Assembly (NCBI RefSeq): GCF_000955905.1
Contig: NZ_CP011097.1
Location: 569,957-633,956, forward strand
Direction of reading: 5' to 3'
From: Candidatus Nitrosotenuis cloacae
GTDB taxonomy: Archaea > Thermoproteota > Nitrososphaeria > Nitrososphaerales > Nitrosopumilaceae
DNA: 64,000 bases
Below the pieces are notes generated by a model. It was not told where the DNA came from and ran no database searches. It saw only the letters and a list, made by a program, of their open reading frames with translations. Of this stretch, positions 8,771-17,584 are shown piece by piece (position 1 is the first letter of the stretch; each line of letters begins with the position of its first letter). The translations under genes were made by a program, and so were the position numbers.

Positions 8771-9937
8771 ATGACATATCAAGAGATCCCAAGCAAGACT
8801 CAGATCTCTATAATCATTCCAACTTATAATGAATCACAAAACATACTCAAAATTCTAAAATCAATCCAGGACAATCTGCCAAAGAACACCAAGACTCAAA
8901 CCATTGTAGTTGATGACAACTCGCCTGATGGCACCGGCAAGCTAGTCGAAGAATATCTGGAAAATGTCAAAAAGCTTGCAAACCACACCATCGAGATAAT
9001 CCACAGAAAGACAAAGGACGGACTATCCTCTGCAATACTAAAGGGAATCCAACTTGCCACTGGAAACACAATAGTTGTGATGGACAGTGACTTGTCTCAT
9101 CCTGCAAGTCTTTTACCAAAAATGATTGATGCACTAAAACATCCAAAATACGACATTGTTATTGCCTCTCGCTATGTCAATGGGGGCTCTATAGTCGGAT
9201 GGACCAGAAAAAGAAAATTCCTATCACGTCTTGCCACATTTATTGCAAAGCGGGGATTGGGTGTTGGTGCCAAAGATCCAATGTCTGGCTTTTTTGCATT
9301 CAAAAAGCCAGTAATCCAAGGGTTGAGCTTTGATGCCATCGGATACAAGATGCTGCTAGAAATACTAGTCAAGGCAAAAAACGTCAAGGTGCTCGAGATT
9401 CCTTACACCTTTACAAACAGAGAGTTTGGCAAAAGCAAGCTTGACTCCAAGACAATCTTTGATTATCTAAAGGCAGTATGGAAATTATACAGATACGGCA
9501 AGGCCGCCTCAAAAGAGGAGCGACGCCCGTCTGTTAGCTTTTTCTCAAAGGCAGCCAGATTTTACTCAATTGGTGCGGTAGGACTTGCAATCAACTACGT
9601 GGTCTCATCGCTCTTTACGGGTGTGGTATCAAACCTGTGGTATTTGCATGCAACCATAATAGGAATAGCGGTATCTATGTCTGGCAACTTTGTTCTAAAC
9701 AAAATCTGGACATTTGAGGATCGCAACTTTGAGGCAAAGCACACCGCAATTCAGTACGCAAAATTCATCGGGTTAAGCTCCCTTGGGGCATTGGCACAAC
9801 TGGCAATAGTGTATGTACTAGTTGATTATAACAAAATGGACTATCCTCTTGCCTTGGTCTTGGCAGTGGCGACTAGTGCTTTGAGCAACTATGTCCTAAA
9901 CAAAAAACTGACATTCAAAGAAAAAGTCTGGTCCTAA
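8771..9937 (+). CDS. Dolichol-phosphate mannosyltransferase fused to GtrA-like domain
   Basis: GT2-family polyprenyl-phosphate sugar transferase. Residues 10-240 are the DPM1-like catalytic domain: IIIPTYNE, VVDDNSPDGTG, the DxD-type VVMDSDLSHP, and DPMSGFFAF. Residues 265-388 hold four hydrophobic segments of a GtrA-like (PF04138) membrane domain with NYVVSS and NFVLNKIWTF/NYVLNKKLTF repeats. Such fusions make a lipid-linked sugar used in archaeal protein or surface glycosylation. The frame runs to a TTG at 8753, but the ATG at 8771 (MTYQEIPSK) is placed well downstream of a TATA-like TTTAATAATAATTTA and is preferred. Confidence 0.88.
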   Translation: MTYQEIPSKTQISIIIPTYNESQNILKILKSIQDNLPKNTKTQTIVVDDNSPDGTGKLVEEYLENVKKLANHTIEIIHRKTKDGLSSAILKGIQLATGNTIVVMDSDLSHPASLLPKMIDALKHPKYDIVIASRYVNGGSIVGWTRKRKFLSRLATFIAKRGLGVGAKDPMSGFFAFKKPVIQGLSFDAIGYKMLLEILVKAKNVKVLEIPYTFTNREFGKSKLDSKTIFDYLKAVWKLYRYGKAASKEERRPSVSFFSKAARFYSIGAVGLAINYVVSSLFTGVVSNLWYLHATIIGIAVSMSGNFVLNKIWTFEDRNFEAKHTAIQYAKFIGLSSLGALAQLAIVYVLVDYNKMDYPLALVLAVATSALSNYVLNKKLTFKEKVWS

Positions 9938-9981
9938 GATTTTCAGAAAGCTAAAATACCTACCAAATCAACGCCAATTCG

Positions 9982-10248
9982 ATGATGGATCCAATCTTCA
10001 TCATAGCCATAGTATTTTTGGTACTTGGCGGAGCCTTTGGAGGCTATGTAGTATATCACAAAGAGACAGTCATCAGACCACTAGAAATTGAAGAACATGA
10101 TGCCGTGGTTGGAATGACTTGTGATGATCTCAAACTAAAGCACGAAACAGGACAGTACTGGTCCTTTACAAACTGGAAGATAGCTAATGCCAAACTATGT
10201 TCGTGTCCAAACCCACCACCACAATGCACTGGTGGCGGCGGACACTAG
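9982..10248 (+). CDS. Small membrane-anchored protein
   Basis: 88 residues with a single N-terminal membrane helix (about residues 4-24, FIIAIVFLVLGGAFGGYVVY), a soluble portion and a Cys/Pro/Gly-rich tail (CSCPNPPPQCTGGGGH). Family not recognised. The three cysteines near the C-terminus plus the terminal histidine could bind metal if exported, but this is speculation. Start ATG at 9982 or the next codon. Confidence 0.65.
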   Translation: MMDPIFIIAIVFLVLGGAFGGYVVYHKETVIRPLEIEEHDAVVGMTCDDLKLKHETGQYWSFTNWKIANAKLCSCPNPPPQCTGGGGH

Positions 10249-10284
10249 TGTTGATTTTTATTTTTGCCTAACTAGTTCAGATCA

Positions 10285-11766
10285 ATGTTTGATTTTTCAA
10301 TATCAAAAGCACCAGAGTTTCCACCAGACTTTGATTGGCTAAACACCGACTCGAAATTATCATTATCAAAGCTAAGGGGACATGTAGTGGTTCTGGACTT
10401 TTGGACGTATTGTTGTATAAACTGCATGCATACATTGCCCACACTTGCCAGACTGGAGCAAGCATACCGGGGAAAGCCCGTAGTGTTCATCGGGGTCCAT
10501 TCCGGCAAGTTCCTATCGGAACAAGAGACAAAAAACATCCAGTCTGCCGTATTGCGATATGAAATAGAGCATCCTGTAATAGTGGACCAAAAAATGCAGA
10601 TTTGGCAGGGCTTTGGGGTGAATGCCTGGCCTACCATCATAGTGTTGGATCCAAGCGGAAACATTGTGTATCGCCAGTCAGGTGAGGGACAGTTTGATGC
10701 CATTAGCGATACAATAGACATACTATTGCAAAGACACGCACAAAAGGGAACTCTGGCAAAGGAATCACTCCACATTACCGCCACGAGTCAGCAAAATTCG
10801 CACATCTTATCGTTTCCAGGCAAGCTATCGATATCAAAGTCAGGCCAGATAGCAATTAGTGATTCCAACCATAACAGAATAATAGTTTCTGATGTGTCTG
10901 GAAAAATCATACACATCATTGGCAGTGGCACGCCTGGATTGTACGATGGTGATTTTACAACTGCACAGTTTTTCAGGCCGCAAGGAGTGGTATGGGGAAA
11001 TGATGATCTGTTTGTGGCAGACACTGAAAACCACACAATACGAAAAATTGATCTGAGACAAAACAAAGTCACAACGCTTGCGGGAACTGGCAGGCAGGGA
11101 CCATGGCGCTCACCTGGTGGCAAAGGTATCACCACACCAATCAGCTCACCCTGGGATGTTGCATATGATGATGGGATACTGTATGTGGCAATGGCAGGCA
11201 ATCATCAAATCTGGAAATATGATGTAAACTCAGAAATGATCACTCCATATGCCGGAACAGGCCAGGAAAACATCATTGATGGTCCGGTGCAATCAGCAAA
11301 CCTTGCGCAACCAAGCGGACTATACCTGTATGATGACACATTGTATTTTGCAGACAGCGAGGTATCGGCAGTACGGAAAATCCACCTCGTACAAAACACC
11401 ATAACATCAATTGTGGGCCGTGGTCTATTCGAGTTTGGACACGAGGATGGCAATATTGATGATGCGTTATTTCAGCACCCACTTGGGGTGTGCGCTACAA
11501 AAGACACAATCTTTGTTGCAGATACGTACAATTCCGCAATACGTGTCATTGATCTAAAGACAAGCCAAGTCTACACCCTAATTGGTAAAACAGAAAAGGA
11601 AACAGTTTGTCTACCTGATAATCCATCGTGTAATATTTTGCCGCTCTATGAGCCAAGCGATGTAGAGTTGTTTTGCGGCAAGCTCTACATTGCAGACACT
11701 AACAACCATCTGATACGGGTCTTTGATTTGAGTAATAACTCACTTGATGTGTTGGATCTGAAATGA
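10285..11766 (+). CDS. Thioredoxin-like domain plus NHL beta-propeller (NHLRC2-like)
   Basis: 493 residues. The N-terminal domain (1-145) has the thioredoxin/TlpA fold with redox motif CINC at C44-C47, preceded by VVLDFWTYC, and the cis-proline region NAWPTIIVLDPSG. Residues 165-490 form an NHL six-bladed propeller with recurring LFVADTENHTIRKID-type blades. The architecture matches the NHLRC2 group, in which a thioredoxin-like domain precedes an NHL propeller. No signal peptide is visible, so it is probably cytoplasmic. The stop overlaps the following RAM-domain gene by 4 bp (ATGA). Confidence 0.87.
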   Translation: MFDFSISKAPEFPPDFDWLNTDSKLSLSKLRGHVVVLDFWTYCCINCMHTLPTLARLEQAYRGKPVVFIGVHSGKFLSEQETKNIQSAVLRYEIEHPVIVDQKMQIWQGFGVNAWPTIIVLDPSGNIVYRQSGEGQFDAISDTIDILLQRHAQKGTLAKESLHITATSQQNSHILSFPGKLSISKSGQIAISDSNHNRIIVSDVSGKIIHIIGSGTPGLYDGDFTTAQFFRPQGVVWGNDDLFVADTENHTIRKIDLRQNKVTTLAGTGRQGPWRSPGGKGITTPISSPWDVAYDDGILYVAMAGNHQIWKYDVNSEMITPYAGTGQENIIDGPVQSANLAQPSGLYLYDDTLYFADSEVSAVRKIHLVQNTITSIVGRGLFEFGHEDGNIDDALFQHPLGVCATKDTIFVADTYNSAIRVIDLKTSQVYTLIGKTEKETVCLPDNPSCNILPLYEPSDVELFCGKLYIADTNNHLIRVFDLSNNSLDVLDLK

Positions 11767-11993
11767 CTCACACTGCATATGTTTTGATTAGTTGCGTGAT
11801 GGGCCAAGAACACGCCGTATTGGACAAAATAAAGGAGATTCCGCAGATCAAAACCGCACTGATCACATTTGGCGAATATGACTTGGTGGCAAAAATTCAG
11901 GCAGATTCATCACAAGAGATGGCACACATAATATCCTCGCAAATAAGGCAGATTCAAAAAATCAGAAGCACAATTACTTTGCACGTAGTCTAG
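11763..11993 (+). CDS. Stand-alone Lrp/AsnC ligand-binding (RAM) domain protein
   Basis: 76 residues corresponding to the C-terminal effector/RAM domain of Lrp/AsnC regulators, without the DNA-binding half. Typical features are the first strand AYVLISCVMGQEHAVLDKI, the IPQIKTALITFGEYDLVAKIQ core and the closing strand STITLHVV. Stand-alone RAM proteins are thought to bind amino acids or to form mixed oligomers with full Lrp proteins. A related protein lies at 23925-24167. It overlaps the previous gene by ATGA, and its 3' end overlaps the opposing gene at 11974 by 20 bp. Confidence 0.85.
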   Translation: MTHTAYVLISCVMGQEHAVLDKIKEIPQIKTALITFGEYDLVAKIQADSSQEMAHIISSQIRQIQKIRSTITLHVV

Positions 11994-12192
11994 CTCTTAG
12001 TAACACAAAAACTCCTAATCCGACAATCATCGCACCAGAAATTATCATTGCGATTCCATAATAGATCCAGTCCTTGCTGTGATACATAAACGAAGATTCT
12101 GGGCCGACAACTCCCCTTCCCTGGAACTGAAACAACGCCCCAAGTGCAGCCAAGATTATCCCAAACCCGATGATTAGTTTTGCGATTTTCAT
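11974..12192 (-). CDS. Small two-TM membrane protein
   Basis: 72 residues from the ATG at 12190-12192 (MKIAKLIIGFG); the frame extends upstream but this start places the first helix at the N-terminus. Two hydrophobic helices (about 4-22 and 42-64) are joined by a loop (QGRGVVGPESSFMYHSKDW), ending in a basic tail RARLRAK, so the C-terminus is probably cytoplasmic. Family not recognised; similar short proteins are common in thaumarchaea. Confidence 0.65.
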   Translation of the reverse strand: MKIAKLIIGFGIILAALGALFQFQGRGVVGPESSFMYHSKDWIYYGIAMIISGAMIVGLGVFVLLRARLRAK

Positions 12193-12241
12193 AATGATGT
12201 GATATGATTGGTGCGTGTTAAACAAAGCGATTTGGAATTAG

Positions 12242-12251
12242 CTTTAATAAT
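12242..12251 (+). promoter_or_regulatory. TATA box before Met/His-rich protein gene
   Basis: TTTAATAATA lies about 21-30 nt before the ATG at 12272, the spacing of a leaderless archaeal transcript. Confidence 0.5.
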
Positions 12252-12271
12252 ATTTCACGCAGGACAAAACT

Positions 12272-12784
12272 ATGAAATTTGCAACCGCAATAGTTCTGTC
12301 TGTTGTAATGGCAACTGGCTTGCTTTTTGCCATTAACATTCAAAGTGCTGATGCTGTAAAATCCAGCGGAACAAAAAATCAGCAATATGGAAAATCTGCA
12401 GAAATCCGAGTCTGTGGAACGCATTTTTGCAAGTCTGATCCTTCAATGAACTTGCAGGTTGATTCTGAGAAAAACAAACCAACTCAGGATGACCTAAACG
12501 CAGTATTTCAGAGAATGGACAAAATCAAAAAACAACACCAAGACAAGATCTCGGAAAAATGGAGACTCATGACCAATACCGAAAAAGTCCAATTCATCCA
12601 CATGATGAATCAGATGTTATCGGACATGGAATCAATGAACATGGATGACCATATGAGCAAAATGATGAGTGGATACGACGGAATGAAACATGACTATGCA
12701 AAGCATGGCTCAAAGAAAATGAAGCACGGTTCCGACATGGACATGATGCCAGAGCATGAGATGAAATCTGAGAAATCAGAATAA
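12272..12784 (+). CDS. Secreted Met/His-rich protein, possible copper binding
   Basis: 170 residues with a cleavable-looking signal peptide (residues 1-26, ending in SADA). The mature part has CGTHFCK near the N-terminus and a C-terminal third very rich in Met, His, Asp and Lys (MSKMMSGYDGMKHD, KHGSDMDMMPEHEM). Met/His clusters of this kind are seen in periplasmic copper proteins, and copper handling would suit an organism with many copper enzymes, but no named family was recognised, so the metal role is inference. A leaderless promoter is apparent. Confidence 0.7.
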   Translation: MKFATAIVLSVVMATGLLFAINIQSADAVKSSGTKNQQYGKSAEIRVCGTHFCKSDPSMNLQVDSEKNKPTQDDLNAVFQRMDKIKKQHQDKISEKWRLMTNTEKVQFIHMMNQMLSDMESMNMDDHMSKMMSGYDGMKHDYAKHGSKKMKHGSDMDMMPEHEMKSEKSE

Positions 12785-12891
12785 CTCTTCTTCTTTTTAT
12801 TGTGTAGGAAATTTATGATTAACAAACTACAATTAACGTTATTCTAACCAAACTTCTAATTTAAATCTCCTAAAACATCTGAAACAATTGT

Positions 12892-14229
12892 TTGTGGTCT
12901 GAACAATTAAACAAAGTTGGAATATCTCATATTATTTTGATGTCTTTGGTTTTACACGTATTTGTTATTGCACAACCACAAAACTTTCAGCTCTGGGATG
13001 AATCAATATTTTTAGAATTAACTCGAAATTTCATCAAAATGGAGGATCATACTCCATATCAATTACCCGGTTCATACCTATTTGCGGGTACCGCGATAAC
13101 AATTTTTGGCGATAATTGGTTTAGCTGGCGAGCACCATCTGTTATATTTGGCATGCTGACCCTGCTGGTTTTTTACAAAATCTCATGTAGATTTACTACC
13201 GAAAAAAACGCACTTTTTGCTACGCTAATTCTCTCATTTGATACTATTTTCTTTATTCATTCTACATTGTTTGTCAGAGATGTTATAGTGATGTTTTTTG
13301 GAATGCTTTCACTCTATCTGTATTTTAGTAAAAAATATTATCTTGCAGCAGTTGTTCTTGGTTTTTCATTTTTTATTAAAGAAACCACAGTATTTTTCCT
13401 CATGTTCTTAATGATGTTTTATCTTGTAAAAAATAAGCCTTGGAAAAATAGGTTCGTTAAGAAAAAACCAATCTTGTTCCTTGCTGTTGTCAGTGGAACT
13501 TTTCTGGCGATTTTATGGATGTATGATGTTTCTTTTAATCCTGTGATCTATGACCCGATGATTCCGACTCAAAAATCTGTTGATGGTAGAGATATTCCTA
13601 TAGCTTATCCTGAATTGCGATTAAGGGAGTCACGAGGATATGTGCATCAAACAGAAGTTGGTGTAGTGACAAACCCAATTCAGCATCTTGATATATTTTT
13701 GAACAGCGGTTATGTTTCATCCGATGCGTACAAGATCAAGAATTGGAATGTTGTACACACTAACTATCCCTGGAGTTGGATTTTACCACTAACTCCGCCT
13801 GAAAAAGGAAATAGTTTGGGATGGGTAAATGAAAAAAATCTGAATTTCACCGAAGATAGAACCCGACAAATAGGGAAGGTTTTCGCTATCAAATGGAATG
13901 GGGATCCAAATGTGCCTTTATGGGTTATTGGTTTCTGGGGCTCAATTGTATTTGTTTTATACAGCATAAAAAAACAAAATCAATCAACATTATTCGTGGG
14001 AATTGGAATGATTAGCATGTATGTTCCGTACCTACTTCTTTCTATCACTGGGAGAGTTATGTTTCCGTATTATTTCATTTACACAGTACCGTTTGTCTCT
14101 CTTGGTATTGTCTTGCTCATTGATGTGATAAAACAAAAGAGACTGCGTACATTCTCTAATCTAATTCTTCTAGGGATTGTAGTCTGGTGGTTTGTACTGC
14201 ATTATCCATTACAAATACTCACTCTGTGA
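12892..14229 (+). CDS. GT39-like membrane glycosyltransferase
   Basis: 445 residues, polytopic, resembling the ArnT/PMT (GT39, GT-C fold) group that moves a sugar from a lipid-phosphate carrier to an extracellular acceptor. The early extracytoplasmic loop has the acidic motif WDESIFLELTRNFIKMED (about residues 28-45), as in PMT-type enzymes, then about ten hydrophobic helices and a central soluble loop (about 205-330). The start is uncertain: TTG at 12892 is the longest option and an internal ATG at residue 17 is possible. The stretch is visibly richer in T than neighbouring genes, suggesting relaxed codon use or acquisition by transfer. It may use the lipid sugar made by the gene at 8771. 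Confidence 0.7.
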   Translation: MWSEQLNKVGISHIILMSLVLHVFVIAQPQNFQLWDESIFLELTRNFIKMEDHTPYQLPGSYLFAGTAITIFGDNWFSWRAPSVIFGMLTLLVFYKISCRFTTEKNALFATLILSFDTIFFIHSTLFVRDVIVMFFGMLSLYLYFSKKYYLAAVVLGFSFFIKETTVFFLMFLMMFYLVKNKPWKNRFVKKKPILFLAVVSGTFLAILWMYDVSFNPVIYDPMIPTQKSVDGRDIPIAYPELRLRESRGYVHQTEVGVVTNPIQHLDIFLNSGYVSSDAYKIKNWNVVHTNYPWSWILPLTPPEKGNSLGWVNEKNLNFTEDRTRQIGKVFAIKWNGDPNVPLWVIGFWGSIVFVLYSIKKQNQSTLFVGIGMISMYVPYLLLSITGRVMFPYYFIYTVPFVSLGIVLLIDVIKQKRLRTFSNLILLGIVVWWFVLHYPLQILTL

Positions 14230-14311
14230 TTCCCTTCTATTCAAAAAATTGATAATTTAACCAAATGATTTTCCGTTATTTTCTTTAATTCGTTTTCGTA
14301 GAGGCTCAAAA

Positions 14312-15001
14312 ATGTACAATTGGAGCTCAGACGAGTATGGCCAGCGTCGCTTCTCACCAGTCAATCTTATCCTGTTTTGCTCATCTGCTTCATTGGCAAT
14401 TTTGCTGTTCTTGGTGTTTGCACCACAAATCCATGCCCTCACACAAAGCACGCCATACCTAATAGAGATGGCGTATTTTCCAACAATTTTTGTGGGATTT
14501 TTGTTTGGACTAAAGATAACCGAGCGGGCAATCATACCATCTGAGACCCGCAGTCCGATCAAGCGGGGAATAATCAAGATCCTACTGTTCTTTTTTATCA
14601 TTGGGGGCTTGTTCAGCTCAGTCAGCTTTGCATTAAATGGCGGAATTCACCTACCAGAAAAATCCTTACTTGAATTGGGTCTTGCAGAATGGATTACACA
14701 ATTCAGCTCACAAAACGGTGGTTTGACTTTTTTGATTGTAACTAGCATCTCTTTGATGGCAGTTGCCACAAAAAGAATAATCGGACTACGCGGAGTAGTA
14801 AATGGTATTTCGACATTCATTGGAACATTCATCTTTTTTTCAATGATTGCGCTTAGCCTTTCCCATACTGAGCCATCGGCATCCCAAGTATACTTGTATG
14901 CGTTTTACCATGCGGGAATAATCGGTGGGGCTCTCTACAAAATGAACAACCTTACATCAAAGATGAACATGTGGGAAGACTTTAACAACGGATACCGTTA
15001 G
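14312..15001 (+). CDS. Polytopic membrane protein of unknown function
   Basis: 229 residues with about six membrane helices and a short soluble N-terminus (MYNWSSDEYGQRRFS). No catalytic motif was recognised. A polar segment (ITERAIIPSETRSPIKRG) lies between helices 2 and 3. It stands alone between the glycosyltransferase and a convergent small membrane protein (1 bp apart at the 3' end). Confidence 0.7.
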   Translation: MYNWSSDEYGQRRFSPVNLILFCSSASLAILLFLVFAPQIHALTQSTPYLIEMAYFPTIFVGFLFGLKITERAIIPSETRSPIKRGIIKILLFFFIIGGLFSSVSFALNGGIHLPEKSLLELGLAEWITQFSSQNGGLTFLIVTSISLMAVATKRIIGLRGVVNGISTFIGTFIFFSMIALSLSHTEPSASQVYLYAFYHAGIIGGALYKMNNLTSKMNMWEDFNNGYR

Positions 15002-15002
15002 C

Positions 15003-15260
15003 TTATGGGTTTGATACCTGCATTTCTTCTGCCAGATCCACTGAGAGATTCTTTCCTTGTATAGCCTCATCTGCTTGCTTTAGTTTCATGTCTTCGAGGA
15101 ACTGTTTGTACTCGAACTGTTTTTCCTTGCTTACCCTGTCTGAATATAGCACATCATCACCAATTGCCAAGTATAGCAGGGCAATTACTACCAATGACGC
15201 AGACACCAAAATCATGGAATATCCAACTGTTCTGTGGTTGTGTGGATTTTTTTGTTCCAT
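15003..15260 (-). CDS. Small single-TM protein
   Basis: 85 residues: short basic N-terminus (NPHNHRTVGYS), one membrane helix (about 14-33), then a charged, probably helical tail (EKQFEYKQFLEDMKLKQADEAIQ). Family not recognised. It converges with the membrane-protein gene at 14312. Confidence 0.62.
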   Translation of the reverse strand: MEQKNPHNHRTVGYSMILVSASLVVIALLYLAIGDDVLYSDRVSKEKQFEYKQFLEDMKLKQADEAIQGKNLSVDLAEEMQVSNP

Positions 15261-15316
15261 GGTCTGATTTTTGAGAAAGAATTATCCCTTTAAATTGTTT
15301 TTTGAGTGCTTACAGA

Positions 15317-15592
15317 TCAAACTAGCCCCACTCTGCGGGAGTGTGGCCAGAATTTTGGTCCGAGATGGTATTCCATCGAAATTTGGGCATTTTTGTTTGT
15401 ATTTCCAGAGTTTAGTGTATCATATAATTTGGTAAAGAATTTGTGCGCATCAAAGTGAACACACAGATCCTTATTTCCTGCAGGCACCATATCATATTCC
15501 CTGAAGGCTTGCGGCTTGCCTCTTTTGAGGTACTTGTCCCGCTTCCCTTCAGCTTTTTTACAAAAGGAAAAAAACCAACCACCCCACACCAT
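15317..15592 (-). CDS. Possible small basic protein
   Basis: Open frame of 91 codons, rich in Lys, Arg, His and aromatic residues (KRGKPQAFREYDM, HLGPKFWPHSRRVGLV). The start is doubtful: the first ATG (15590-15592) lies only 5 bp from the divergent start at 15598; an internal Met at 15488-15490 would leave a 57-residue protein and normal promoter space. No family recognised. It is kept because the interval is otherwise empty and the composition is not that of an antisense shadow. Confidence 0.35.
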   Translation of the reverse strand: MVWGGWFFSFCKKAEGKRDKYLKRGKPQAFREYDMVPAGNKDLCVHFDAHKFFTKLYDTLNSGNTNKNAQISMEYHLGPKFWPHSRRVGLV

Positions 15593-15597
15593 AATCT

Positions 15598-15930
15598 ATG
15601 AGCATACAGGTTCTAAGCTATGAATTTCTGGGCCCAATCAAACTGTCCGAGTGGGGCCCTCCAATGGATCCAGTCCTATATTTGATATTATCAAAAAACA
15701 AGGAGACATTTCAGATAATCTTTGTTGGCGAGTCTGATCACACCGACGATAATGGATTTTTTACAAAAAATGAAAATTTCAAGTGCTGGGTTTCAAATGC
15801 TGGCTCTGAGAATAATCTTCATCTTTGCATTTATCCAATGTGGGATTCCACACCAGAGCAACGACAAAGAATCACACACAAAATCATATCAAAATATCTC
15901 CCTGTATGTAATGACACAAATACCAAATAA
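15598..15930 (+). CDS. Conserved hypothetical protein
   Basis: 110 residues, soluble, mixed alpha/beta. Notable strings are GPPMDPVLYLILSK, FVGESDHTDDNGFF and CIYPMWDSTPEQRQ near the end. The codon pattern is typical of the neighbourhood. No family recognised. A 35-residue zinc-ribbon gene follows 13 bp downstream and may be cotranscribed. Confidence 0.65.
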   Translation: MSIQVLSYEFLGPIKLSEWGPPMDPVLYLILSKNKETFQIIFVGESDHTDDNGFFTKNENFKCWVSNAGSENNLHLCIYPMWDSTPEQRQRITHKIISKYLPVCNDTNTK

Positions 15931-15943
15931 TTCCAAAAATACC

Positions 15944-16051
15944 ATGAACTGTCCTTGCTGTGGTGGTGTGATGGAAAAAGCCCAAGATTTGGAGACAAGT
16001 GTCTTGATGAAATGCAAGGAATGTGGCCTGTCTGATACTGTCCTAAAGTGA
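15944..16051 (+). CDS. 35-residue zinc ribbon protein
   Basis: Very small gene starting at ATG 15944. The protein begins MNCPCCGGVM and has a second pair KCKECGL, i.e. CPCC...CKEC spaced about 25 residues, a minimal single zinc ribbon. It overlaps the convergent gene at 16043 by 9 bp. Minimal ribbons like this are common and usually unannotated in thaumarchaea; function unknown. Confidence 0.65.
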   Translation: MNCPCCGGVMEKAQDLETSVLMKCKECGLSDTVLK

Positions 16052-16279
16052 TTTTGTCTTGTTTTGAACCTCAAATAGCTGTAATGTGAGCAAGTCTAGT
16101 GCCTTTTTTAGGTGCCCAAATTCGTTGACTGAGTGAATCTGCCCCTCCACTAGTTTTCTTAACACTTTGATTGTTCCCTTTTGGAACTCGTCTTTTGCAA
16201 TTATTTCCAATGCGTTTAGCTTTGATAGTGTGGCGTCTAGCTCATTTTTCATCTCATCTGGGGACTGGTGGTTGCCCAT
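16043..16279 (-). CDS. Small helical protein of unknown function
   Basis: 78 residues, strongly helix-forming with heptad-like spacing (MKNELDATLSKLNALEIIAKDEF; GHLKKALDLLTLQLFEVQNK), so a coiled coil or four-helix bundle is likely. No family recognised. It follows a 50-residue Cys-rich gene on the same strand. Confidence 0.6.
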   Translation of the reverse strand: MGNHQSPDEMKNELDATLSKLNALEIIAKDEFQKGTIKVLRKLVEGQIHSVNEFGHLKKALDLLTLQLFEVQNKTKSL

Positions 16280-16310
16280 TTGGTGTATTTTGTAATTATT
16301 CTAATATGAA

Positions 16311-16463
16311 TCACATGAGGTCTTCGTCTAGCTGATCAATGGACTCGACAAACTGCCTGCACATGCATTCTGGGATTGCACATTTTCCAAGCTTCATTAG
16401 CGAACTGCTTTTTTGCGATTCCTCATGGATTTGTGCAACATGGTGGCATCGCTTGCAATTCAT
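16311..16463 (-). CDS. 50-residue Cys/His-rich small protein
   Basis: ATG at 16461-16463, stop at 16311-16313. The protein begins MNCKRCHHVAQIHEE and contains a second cluster CAIPECMCRQF, giving C-x2-C-H-H and C-x5-C-x-C ligands for one or two metal ions. The C-terminus is acidic. Not a recognised family; its size kept it below usual gene-calling limits. It is followed by the helical 78-residue gene on the same strand. Confidence 0.6.
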   Translation of the reverse strand: MNCKRCHHVAQIHEESQKSSSLMKLGKCAIPECMCRQFVESIDQLDEDLM

Positions 16464-16488
16464 TGGAGTTAATTTTATGGCGGTTAAT

Positions 16489-17511
16489 TTAAGGGGTTAA
16501 TACTGCACGTGCTGCAATTCTTGAAAACTTTAGATCCTCTAGAACTTGGTTTGCCTGCTCCAGCGGATATGTTTTGTAGATTACCTTGATGTCATTTTCT
16601 TTTGCAAGCCTTATTACATCGCTCATATCCGAGCGTGAGCCAATCAGTGTCCCTCGTAATGTTTTTTCTGAGAATACATCAAAGCTTGGAATGTTTGCCA
16701 ATACCCCCAACACTATGGTTCCACCCTTTTTGACTGAATTAATCGCAGTATCGACTACGTGCTCTGATGGTGCAAACACAATTGCAGAATCTAGTAGCCC
16801 CTCTTCTTTTTTGAGTAAACCAAGAAACTCTGGCTGGTTGGTATACTGTATGACATTGTCTGCGCCGACCTGCTTTGCCACATCCAAATGCGCCTTGTTT
16901 CTTGCAACCCCTATTACTCGCAATCCTGCAATCTTTGCAAATTCTACAGTCAGGTGACCGACACCGCCTACGCCAAAGATTCCAACTGTTTTTCCCTTTG
17001 TCGGCTCGGATGCCTTGACTGCCTTGTATGCGGTGATGCCTGCGCAAAACAATGGGGCTGCATATTCTGATTTCATTGAATCTGGAATTGGTGTTGCAAA
17101 GTCTTCTGATACTGTAATGTATTCTGCATATCCTCCAAGGAGTGATTCGCCGGTTATCTCTGCTTTATCACACAAATGTTCACGGCCGGTCTTGCAATAA
17201 TTGCAATACATGCAAGAGCCATGCAATGGCGAGATGCCAATTCTTTGGCCCACTCTGAGTGCTTTTACGCCAGGCCCTGTCTCTATTATGGTGCCGACAA
17301 TTTCGTGGCCTGGCACGGTTGGCAGTGCTGGCGGAATCCCGTACTTTACCCAGTCTCCCTCTATTCCATGGAGCTGTGATCTACACACGCCGCAGCCTTC
17401 TATTTTTATGAGAAGGTCGTTATTCTTTTTGATTTTATGAGTCTCGATCTCTCTTAGTTGAAGGGGCTTGCCCTCAATTGGACCTAGTTTTTCAAGCACC
17501 ATTGCTCGCAT
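16489..17511 (-). CDS. Zinc-dependent alcohol dehydrogenase
   Basis: Medium-chain dehydrogenase/reductase of about 340 residues. The catalytic zinc site is visible as GCGVCRSQLHGIEGDW and PTVPGHEIVG; the structural zinc site is the four-cysteine stretch CMYCNYCKTGREHLC; the NAD(P)-binding Rossmann motif is GIFGVGGVGHLTVE. It resembles the AdhP/ADH-A subgroup that oxidises primary alcohols or reduces aldehydes. The frame extends to a TTG at 17526, but the ATG at 17509-17511 (MRAMVLEKLG) fits the family N-terminus. An A/T-rich TATA-like element lies about 30-40 nt upstream. Confidence 0.88.
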   Translation of the reverse strand: MRAMVLEKLGPIEGKPLQLREIETHKIKKNNDLLIKIEGCGVCRSQLHGIEGDWVKYGIPPALPTVPGHEIVGTIIETGPGVKALRVGQRIGISPLHGSCMYCNYCKTGREHLCDKAEITGESLLGGYAEYITVSEDFATPIPDSMKSEYAAPLFCAGITAYKAVKASEPTKGKTVGIFGVGGVGHLTVEFAKIAGLRVIGVARNKAHLDVAKQVGADNVIQYTNQPEFLGLLKKEEGLLDSAIVFAPSEHVVDTAINSVKKGGTIVLGVLANIPSFDVFSEKTLRGTLIGSRSDMSDVIRLAKENDIKVIYKTYPLEQANQVLEDLKFSRIAARAVLTP

Positions 17512-17584
17512 GCTTGAATCACACAAGGCAAGCTATTTTTTGCTTTAGATAAAAAATTAAACTCGGATAACCCATACCATTTTA

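Noticed and set aside
12892-14229. Genomic island boundary at the GT39-like gene
   Set aside because: Composition looks T-richer, but there is no integrase, tRNA, direct repeat or transposase nearby, so transfer remains only a possibility.
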